This document shows positions 47,573-56,360 of a stretch of 64,000 bases of DNA, one piece after another. The stretch's first letter is position 1, and each line of letters begins with the position of its first letter. Both the position numbers and the translations under genes were made by a program. The DNA comes from Macrolepiota albuminosa. Taxonomy: Eukaryota > Basidiomycota > Agaricomycetes > Agaricales > Agaricaceae. The notes beneath the pieces are model-generated. The model ran no database searches, was not told the DNA's origin, and worked only from the letters and a program-made list of their open reading frames with translations. The stretch covers positions 434,001 to 498,000 of the forward strand of contig JAMWFC010000032.1 of NCBI GenBank assembly GCA_027475525.1. The letters are read 5' to 3'.

Positions 47573-48367
47573 CCGTTGGTCTTACTGTCTGCTGAAGGGG
47601 AGGGGCAGATGGCTCCTCCACTGACCCAAAATGCGCCCCAGTGGGGACAATTGCAACAGGCTGTGGGCTTCCCACAGCAGCAGCAACAACCAGCAGTGGG
47701 CTACCTGCCACAGCAGCCGGTGATCAGTGGCTATCTGCCACACCAACTCATGCAGGGCAACTTTATGCCCCAAAATGCACCTGTGGGCGGCTATTAGCCC
47801 CAACAACCAGTAGCAATGGGGGCTTGGGGCACAATGCCCCAGTACGATGCCTCATACAAGACACTAGTCAAGAGAGGCAAGTCGGCTTCCCTGTTGACCA
47901 CAGTACCAGTCGACAATCTAGAGGGATGCCAAGCATCCCTCATACAGGCCCCCGCAGCCATTGAGAGCACAAAGACTCTCAATACAGAACTAAGCACCAG
48001 TTCATTGGCCGATGCGCCAACGGAGAGCCTGGCCAGGCTCTCCTTGTTACAGCAGCTGGAGATGCTGCACCAACCCGAGCCCAGCTCAGAAGAAGAGTTG
48101 CATCCTCGACGTGACAAAGGAAAAGCACAGGTGGTCAAGCCCAGTCTCAACCAGGACTTAGTCCTGGCTACTCTCCTCCAACGTCTGAGGAACAATGGGT
48201 ACAATGTTCCTGCAGAGTCGTCATTCCTCTGTGATGCAGAGGTGGTTGTCCTGATCAGCCGGATGATGGACAACATGGATCACATGCACGCTCAGCACAA
48301 AACTGATCTCCTTGCCATCTTGGCCACTCGTAAGCGGCAGACTACACCCCTGAGTCAGGACACCGAC
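47573..48367 (+). pseudogene. ORF3-like N-terminal region of element C, cut by B-plus
   Basis: A frame from ATG at 47611 is Gln/Pro/Gly-rich, has one in-frame TAG near 47796, and continues to 48367. Its last part (LVLATLLQRL...VPAESSFLCDAEVVVLISRMMDNMDH...LLAILATRKR) aligns with residues about 138-200 of B ORF3 (ADVLLGRLEAA...VPATASFLQDSLAVIVMEGLLDQIK...AALEQIDRASKRK). With C pol on the other side of the LTR, the order pol then ORF3 is the same as in B. The frame is lost where the B-plus LTR starts. Confidence 0.55.
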
Positions 48368-48543
48368 TGTAACGGGGTCATCCGTATTACCATCAGCGTC
48401 AACGACGCTATAATCAATTAGTAGAGTATTACATAAGCCAACATCTTGTTTTCGCACTAAGTACTAGTCAAATCCGATATTGCGGTCTGATTTAGCACTG
48501 TGTGAAATACACAGATAGTTCTAACTAGTAACCCCAGGTTACA
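48368..48543 (+). repeat. B-type 5' LTR of B-plus
   Basis: 176 bp, TGTAAC...GTTACA. Very short for a Gypsy LTR. Directly after it stands TTTTTTTAAATCTTCTGC, not a TGG-type tRNA primer site. Confidence 0.92.
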
Positions 48544-48654
48544 TTTTTTTAAATCTTCTGCTATCGGCTTTAGACGCTAGGCTTGTTACCGACTAGGCAA
48601 CTCTCATCAAAACCTCTCGATTCTCTGTTGGCATCACGCTGAAAACGTGCTTCC

Positions 48655-51600
48655 ATGACTGGCTCTCTTGATCCGGATCCTCCGTTCCCAGCTGCAGACG
48701 CAGGTGACTTACCTGTGCTACAGGCTGTGAAGACGCAATCTGCGTCAGCATACCAACCCCCGCCAAAGCGGGACAAAAAGACCCCTCGCAATGTCAGCGC
48801 GAGCTATGGAATGCCTGGTGGGCTATCCGTATCACGGATGATGTCCATTGTACGACCTGGTGGAAAACCAGGAGATAGATCCGCGGTCTCAGGAGTGTTG
48901 CTGCCAGCGAGCCAAATGCCCTCACTGATGTATCCGGTATTGCCCGAGAGCTCTTCAGCTCCCTCGGAGGGTCAACCGGACGTTACCCAGTACTCGGAAA
49001 TGGTACAAGGCAGCGCGTTTGCGCATAGCACCCCATTCCGGACTGCATCTACGGAACGGCATTTGGAATATGTGGCCAATGCTGCCACTGAACCGGGACC
49101 GTCGTCGTTGACGACACAAGTACAGAAGCAAGGACCAGCAATAGTGGTCAGTAGGGAAGACGACAATGTCGTAAGGTTGGACAAGGCGTTAACAACGCCT
49201 GGAAGTCCAGAGTTGCACCGACGAGCCAGCAAACAGCCGCAAGTGAGGCATGACGGCCTCAGGAGAGTTATGGACTTAGAGTCCGAGTTGGAGTCCTCAG
49301 ATGATGAGGAAAGCAAAAGGTCGCATTCGACCTTATCTATCCAGTTGCAGCTAGTATTGGACCGATATCCGACGGTCGTGAAGGAATCGACACGAAAGCG
49401 TCTTCAGCTTTATGTAGTGAAGCACTTACAGTTGCTGGCGGCTAGGAGCCACGATGTACCCCGTGCAGATTCGAGTGAATATATCGAATTGTTTGTGCGC
49501 ATCTTCGAACTCGAAGTAGTGGAATACCTTAAGCGCAAAGCGGCGCGAGGGTCAGCAGTCTCAACGGCTACTCCAGCCGACTCCGTAGAATGTGAGATGA
49601 GTGTGCGCAGACGAGCGCCACTAATCGCGGACGCGATGGAATTGCTCAATGCGCCTCGTCAGGCTAATGAGTCTCAGCAAGACTACATTCGGCGTCAGAA
49701 CGCCGCAAACCGTCAACGCATTGTTAGCGGAGTGCCTCAGCAGGCATTGTCTGAGGTGGAGACTGTAACGACGACTCCGGCAGAGCCAGAGGCAGCACTT
49801 GCAGTGCAGGAGGTTAAGACACCTCGTAAGCAAGTTACAATCAAGGAAGAGGTGGACGAAGTCCACATTCTTGAGGAGCGAACGCGACCACGACGCGTAG
49901 TGCGACACGTCCACCTAGTGGACAACTGGAATGAACGCGTCAATTACCAAAGGATACGCAACCAGGACTTGCGCGATCATGGTGAGTCGTTCATTGACAA
50001 CCAGGGGGTAGTCTTTGAAGGGCGTGAGGGCGTAACGCCTGTCGATGACATGCAGCGACAATTTGCGGCTCGGACTGCTGAACCGGACAGAGATCCGGGT
50101 GGTAGTGACGACAGTAGTGGTCACTATGAATGGAGGGAGCCAATTCGTCGCAATCACGACGGTGGAGATCGTGATCGTAGGAATGACGATCAGGACGATA
50201 ACAATCGTTGTGACAGGGGCAGGCAGGCTGGTGGATTACCAGCAGAGCAACAAGTGAGGCAACAGCCCACCGCACGGCCAGAAAGAGTGGTCAATGAGCA
50301 CCTGTTTCGCAGTCCTCGGGCATTTTCGATGCCCGCACCTCATGATTTGCGTGAAACTACGCCGGGAATGAATGAAGCGGTCAGGATCCATATGGATCAT
50401 ATGCATGACCGCCTCACTCGTCTGGTGGATGACTCCCTTGGAGTCAGATTTAAGTTCCCTGCTGGGGTAAGCCCCCGTAAATCCGATGGTAAGCACATAC
50501 GTGCGTATGCTGGAGGACATAGGTTCTCGCAACTGGAGGACTGGGCCATGGACGTAAATCCGATGGTAAGCACATACGTGCGTATGCTGGAGGACATAGG
50601 TTCTCGCAACTGGAGGACTGGGCCATGGATGTGTGCTACCACCTCGCAGCCTGCTGCTATGGTGGAGACGACATGGACCAGGAAAGGATATTTGTGCTAC
50701 ACGAATTTATGGAAGGAGAGGCTCGGAATTGGTTCCGTCGCCATGTTCTCCACATTAATCGCGACAAATCGCACTGGACATTTAAAGAGGTCCTGATAGG
50801 ACTGTATAATTGGTTCGTTAACGCTGCTACGATGCAGGAAGCTCGCGATGCCTTTAGAAAGGCAGTGTATGACGCTAAGACTGGCGTCCAGACCTTTTAT
50901 GATGATCTGGTGGGTCATGCACAGAATATGGCCGTCTATCCAGACAAATACACTATCCGCGAGACATTCCTGGACGGAATACCCGCAGACATGAGGAGAG
51001 CGTTGATACGCGACGATAACTTGTCTCCGGAGGTCAATACTGTGACTGAATTTTTGGCGTATGCCATCCGTTATGAGCAGTCGACACGGACTGCAAACCA
51101 TTATGAGCAGCGTAGTTCACGCCGAGGACCAGTGAACCGTCAGGCAGTGAAGGTGGGAACCTTCCTAGCCAAGCGGACGGAGATGGAGAACAATCGCAAT
51201 CCGCGATTCGTGGTTCGCAAGACAATTCCTGGAGGCCAACGGCCTCGATTGAAACCTGCTGGACAATTGCCAGCGAAGGACAGTCGACCCGTTTCGGGTC
51301 AGAATCAAGTAGCACCAAGAGGAGTAGTGGCGCCTGCAGCGCGTATGGCGGGTAAAACTGCTGGAGTTCCAGGAGTGGGCCAGAGAAGGCCTGCCGGGGA
51401 CCCCTCAGCGTGCTACAATTGTGGCAGGAGCGGGCACTTTGCTAAGGAGTGTCCCGCCCCTCCTAAGGCACACATCCGAGCGGCCCATACGGCTGCGGCA
51501 CCGAGCGATGTCGTCAGTGACAACGAGGACGATGAAATCGTCGAGGAAACCGAGGAGGACCCGCAAGCAGAGGCTGACGGGTCGGAAGTGGATGATGCTG

Positions 51601-52232
51601 AGAGCGTCCAGATTGATGGCGATGAATACGTCGCAGTGGATGTGTACGACAGCGACTACTATGCTCGTGATGACGAGGAGGAACACCTGTTTGCACTGAC
51701 GGAGTGCCGTGGAGATCAGCGCGTCCGAATGAGACGCGTAACCCTGCAGAAGGCAACTAATAAGTTGCAGCGGCCACACTATACTCCTGAAGAGAAGGAG
51801 TGCCTGGTCACGTATGTTGATGTCAACGGACATCCGGCATGGACGTTGTGGGACTCCGGGAGTACCACTACGGGCATTACGCCCCAGTTTGCTCACGTCA
51901 ACGCGATTCGCGTTCATGAACTGGAGGAGCCCTTGATGCTCCAGCTGGGGACTGTGGGGAGTCGCGCTATGGTGCAGTTTGGCGCGGAGGTGAGAATAAA
52001 GACGTCAGGAACGTCGACGAAGGAATACGTGGATATAGCGAATTTTGATCGCTATGACATGATTATTGGTACGCCGTTCATGCGTAAGAACAAGGTGTCG
52101 CTGGATTTCGTGAACGACATGGTCGTTGTGAATGGTACGCCGCTGAAGGCGGAGAAAGTGGTGTTGAACGATACAGATGGTCGTTTGAGGCGCTATCGCG
52201 CAACTGAGAAGCGGCGTGATGAGCGCAACTGA
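48655..52232 (+). CDS. gag: Gag-protease of element B-plus (frame split by a 77-bp duplication)
   Basis: ATG at 48655. The frame shifts at the 77-bp duplication (50476-50629) and runs on in the second frame to TGA at 52230. Counting the duplicated unit once gives about 1166 aa. The first 400 residues are disordered and charged, with a helical stretch (LQLVLDRYP, LQLYVVKHLQLLAARSHD). An Arg/Asp-rich part follows. The capsid-like retrotransposon gag domain lies around 50600-51100 (EDWAMDVCYHLA, NWFRRHVLHINRD, FLDGIPADMRRALI). The zinc knuckle CYNCGRSGHFAKEC is at about 51410-51452. An acidic region and a retropepsin-like protease follow (AWTLWDSGSTTTG, active-site D at 51852; YDMIIGTPFM). It forms the particle and processes the polyprotein. 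Gag and protease are therefore fused in one frame. Confidence 0.88.
50476..50629. repeat. 77-bp tandem duplication 5 (in B-plus gag)
   Basis: 50476-50552 is repeated exactly at 50553-50629. As 77 is not a multiple of three it shifts the gag frame. B-minus has one copy at the same place. Confidence 0.93.
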
Positions 52233-52236
52233 CTAG
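52230..52236 (+). promoter_or_regulatory. In-frame TGA-CTA-G stop after protease
   Basis: Same frame on both sides (ERN-stop-LDGRRR). The seven bases TGACTAG are identical in B-minus (36450-36444 on the minus strand). UGA-CUA is an established readthrough context in fungi and animals. Readthrough here is inferred. Confidence 0.55.
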
Positions 52237-52700
52237 ATGGTCGCAGGAGAGCGACTGTTCAGGAGGTGGAGGACGAACAGGCCCCACCGAAAAGCCTGCC
52301 GGCTGATTCGCCGGCTATACTGATGACTGAGGAAGAGTTTCAAGGAACTCTGAAGAAGGGGAAGCACCCAGATGTGACTGGGTGTACCAATGGAAAGCCT
52401 AAACAGGCTGTGCAGTGCAAGAATGAGCGTAGTAAACGCGTGGTGGAGTCGCTGGAATGCCAGCCGACTAGCTCTCGAGTAAAGGTGGAGGATCTCGTCA
52501 AGGACAAGGGATACAGTACGATGGGAACTGTGGGTAGCACTAGGTCGCTAATAGATCGACCAGTGCCTCGGCCAGGAGTGCAATGGGCGTATGACCCACG
52601 AATGCCACGGGAGTGGAACGAGTTGGTAGCGTCAATGGTGACGCAGGCTATGGGAAGTGGGCAAGCGACCCAGACGGGAGAAGTGTACCGTTACGCATGA
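52233..52700 (+). CDS. Spacer ORF between protease and RT of element B-plus
   Basis: About 155 codons between two in-frame TGA codons (52230 and 52698), in the same frame as gag and pol. It is open in both B copies, with well conserved sequence (EEEFQGTLKKGKHPDV, GSTRSLIDRPVPRPGVQWAYDP, EWNELVASMVTQAM). It has no ATG near its start, so it is probably made only by passage through the first TGA. Function is unknown. It could be part of the linker between protease and RT. Confidence 0.6.
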   Translation, partial: LDGRRRATVQEVEDEQAPPKSLPADSPAILMTEEEFQGTLKKGKHPDVTGCTNGKPKQAVQCKNERSKRVVESLECQPTSSRVKVEDLVKDKGYSTMGTVGSTRSLIDRPVPRPGVQWAYDPRMPREWNELVASMVTQAMGSGQATQTGEVYRYA

Positions 52701-55700
52701 GAGGACGAGATATCCGAAACATTGGATATCGTATTTGACGGATTCTCGCTGAAGGCGAGGAGTGTGCAGTCGTCGGCAAGTACGACGAGGAAACAACCGG
52801 TTGTAAGGTTGAATCCGGGAGACCTCACAGAGGAGCACGTACGTGCCTTACGGGAGCGATTTGAACCAAAGGTTCAACCGCGTATAGCATGCGTAGCCAA
52901 AGGAAAAGGCAAGGCTTTGAGCCTTACAGAGGAGGATATTCCTCGATTGCGCCAGCAATGGCAATGGGAGTTCGCTGATATCGTCAATGGAACGAAGGAG
53001 GAGCTTCCTCCGTGGCAGGAGGTTAATCATGAGATCAACCTCATTGACGATAACAAGCAGTACAAGTATCATTTGCCTCGCTGCCCGCGAGCACTTCAGG
53101 ATCAACTTCGTGAAAAGACGAATAGATACATAAACGCGAAGTGGTGGGAACCACGACCAGCGGTGCAAGCTGCACCATTGCTTTGTATCCCCAAGAAGGA
53201 TGGAACGTTGCGGACGGCATTGGATGCGCGACAGCGCAATGATAATACCGTCAAGGATGTAACACCTCTTCCAGATCAGGAAGTGATACGAGAAGATGTT
53301 GCGACAGCGAAGTATTGGTCGAAAATCGACCTCACAGACGCGTACGAGCAGGTTTGCATCCGTGAAGAGGACATACCGAAGACACTGTTCTCGTCCCTGA
53401 TGGGGACGTTCGTGAGTAACATCATGCAGATTGGTGATTGTAATGCACCGGCGACATTTCAGAGGTTAATGACCTCAATCTTCCGAGATGTAATTGGGAA
53501 GTTTATGCACGTCTATTTAGACGATATATTCATATTTTCTGACTCCATTGAGGAGCATGAGCAGCACCTACGAGTCGTATTTGAACGACTACGGAAGGCC
53601 AGCCTCTATCTCAAATGGAAGAAGTGCGAGTTGTACGCAACGAGTATAGATTGTCTCGGTCACGTCATTGACGAGAAGGGCATTCATCCTGATACGGATA
53701 AGCTCGACCGAATCCAAGAGTGGCGTACTCCACGCACATATAATGATATCCAACGATTTGTCGGACTGGTGAACTATATTGGCAATTTCTTGCCAGACAT
53801 CACTGCATACACTGGGCCACTTATGGCCATGACCCAGAATGGGTCACCGTTTCATTGGAGACCGCTGCATCAGCGGTGTTTTGAGATGATTAAGCACATA
53901 TGCGCGAAAACGCCGGTCATCCGGCCAATTGACCCACGCATCGACAAGCCCATCTGGCTCATTTGCGATGCGTCGAAGACTGGGGTTGGGGCCATGTTTG
54001 GCCAGGGTAAAACATGGCAGACTTGCCAACCAGCGGGATTTATGTCCCGTAAATTCACTGCTGCTCAGCAGAATTATGCTGTGCACGAGTTAGAAACACT
54101 CACAATACTGGAAGCCCTCCTAAAGTGGGAGGATAAACTGATGGGATATACGATCCATATTATCACGGATCACAAAGCACTAGAGTTCTTCAAGACTCAG
54201 GTGCACCTGTCTCTGCGACAACGTCGCTGGATCGACTACATGTCGCGGTACCAGTTCGACATCACCTATGTAAAAGGTGAATTGAACAAAGTGGCGGATT
54301 GCCTATCTCGATATTTCGAGAGTGATACTCGAGATGATGTCCATGACACGCATGACTATGTCCAGGCGGACAAACGTATTGACCCAGAGGGCGAGGATTT
54401 GCCTCTGCATCGATTCCATGAAATCAGGGAACATAGGGTCGAGTTACACGCCATGCGAGCGCAGGAAACACGTCGCAGTAAGCGACTGCAGGAGCAGCGA
54501 GAGACTCGCGATATCGAGGCTCAGGTGCTAGTGGACCATGAGGCCCCTCAGCCAAGGGAAGAGATGAGGCAAGAGGTGCCTATGAGAGGTACTGATATGA
54601 CGCTCCAGCAAGCGCTGGAGTCACAGGACCATACGCCTGCACCGGCCGACTTAGGCAATGCGCAATTCCGCACACGTATCCAGCAAGGATACAAGGATGA
54701 TAATCTCTTCGTAGAGATTCTGAACAATATCCAAGCGCATCCGCGCTTCAGGACGGAGCAGCAGCTTGTCTACCTTACCAGACCCACGGGGTCCAAAGTC
54801 ATCTGCATTCCCCGGGAGAGGTCGTTGATTACGACTATCCTGGACCAGGCCCATAAAGTAGTGGGCCACTTCGGAACTCAGAAAACGCTGGACTATGTGC
54901 GATGCTGGTACTGGTGGCCGCAAATGGCCAAAGAGACGAGCCAATTCTGCTCGACATGCGAGCTATGTCAACAGTCGAAAGTGTCGACTTTGAAGCCACC
55001 GGGAAAGCTGCATTCGCTACCCATCCCGGTCAAACCTTGGGATTCGATTGGGATGGACTTTATAGGTCCGTTTCCCAAGTCGAAAGGCTTTAACTACCTG
55101 TGGGTAGTGATCTGCAGAATGACCAGTATGGTCCATCTCATTCCGGTGAGAACCACTATGACCGCGTCAGACTTGTCGTGGATCTATCTCAAGGAGATAG
55201 TACGTCTCCATGGACTGCCCAGCTCGATCGTGAGCGATCGAGATGCTAAGTTTACTTCCAAATAGTGGAAGGAGTTGCACAAGCTGCTAGGAGCAAAGTT
55301 GCTCATGTCGACATTGTTTCATCCGCAAACAGATGGTCAAACGGAACGTGCAAATAGAAATATCGTGCAAATCTTGCGAACGTTCGTACGTCCTGATCAG
55401 AAGGACTGGGTGGATAGATGTCCACTCGTGGAATTCGCGATAAACGCGAGTATATCGGAAACCACAGGGTACTCACCCTTTGAACTCAACAATGGCTACA
55501 TGCCATCCATGATTCGTGAACTTCGTACGGACGAAGTTATTCATGTGGGAGTCAAGCAGTTTGCGCGCAACGCGCTAAGGAATCTGGCAGATGCCCATGA
55601 TGCGATTATAGAATCGCGCGTCTGGCAAACCAAACACGCGAATAATCGCAGACGCGAGGAACCAGAAATCGAGAAAGGGAACCTAGTGTACCTTTCTACG

Positions 55701-56135
55701 AAGAACCTGAACCTGCCGAAAGGCAGAGCGAGTAAGTTGTGTCCAAAGTGGATTGGACCGTATAAGGTCCTTGAAGCGGAGCCGAGCACGTCTAACTACG
55801 TGCTGGAACTACCTCATGCGCTGCAAGCGCGCAGGATAGTCCCCAAATTTCATGTGTCGCTATTGCGACCGTATATGGCCAGTAGTGATGCGCTCTTTCC
55901 TAATCGAGCAACTCCGGAGCCATATGATTTTGGAACTGGTAATGACCAGGAGTGGTTCGTAGATGACCTGATAGGTCATCGTTGGACAAGGGGAAGCCTC
56001 GAATTCGAGGTAAGGTGGAGCTTAGGTGATACTACCTGGGAACCGCTAGTAAACTGCAAAGACCTTGCAGCGATGGATAGGTATCTAGAGCTGCAGGGCG
56101 TGAAACACCCTCAGCAGCTAGCAAAACGCGCGTAA
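52701..56135 (+). CDS. pol: Pol of element B-plus: RT, RNase H, integrase, chromodomain (one in-frame TAG)
   Basis: RT: AAPLLCIPKKDGTLRTALDARQ, KIDLTDAYEQV and the catalytic YLDD at 53514-53525. RNase H: LICDASKTGVGAMF, HELETLTILEALLKWEDKL, ITDHKALEFF and CLSRYFESD. Integrase: H-x3-H (HKVVGHF), CSTCELC, and the catalytic D, D, E in GMDFIGPFP, IVSDRDAKF and SFHPQTDGQTERAN. The last 60 residues resemble a chromodomain (FEVRWSLGDTTWEPLVN), which places the element with the chromoviruses that target heterochromatin. A TAG at 55263 replaces the Trp of B-minus (TCCAAATGG to TCCAAATAG) inside integrase, between the second D and the E, so this copy probably cannot integrate by itself. No methionine start is obvious after the TGA at 52698. 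Confidence 0.9.
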
Positions 56136-56304
56136 TGCGCGTGTGGTGGTGGAATGTGGACGAAGTCCACTCTGATTGCCGGTAACTAACCGGGTGGCCA
56201 CTAATTGTGGCTGTGATTGTAACTGTTACGTGATTATGATCGCCAACGCGGCGCCAGGTGGCGTGTGTTTGTGGTTGTTTACACCACTGGCGGAGTTGGG
56301 AGAT

Positions 56305-56327
56305 TGTTTTTTTCTTTCTTTCCTCAG
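56305..56327 (+). promoter_or_regulatory. 3' splice-site-like tract before ORF3 of B-plus
   Basis: A T/C-only run of about 19 bases ends in CAG at 56327, 34 bases before the ORF3 ATG. The same tract and spacing are kept in B-minus. It may serve to make a spliced ORF3 mRNA. Confidence 0.45.
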
Positions 56328-56360
56328 TCCCAATACACGTAGTCTACGTGTTGCTTTAGA

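Noticed and set aside
47573..48367. The frame after the LTR at 46501 as the gag start of a new tandem A element
   Set aside because: It lacks the A1 gag features found after the LTR at 15548, while its end aligns with B ORF3.
34641..50629. The 77-bp duplications as a biological copying mechanism, such as template slippage
   Set aside because: Sequences at the eight sites are unrelated and share only the length; an assembly overlap explains this more simply. It is kept as a finding because it can be tested.
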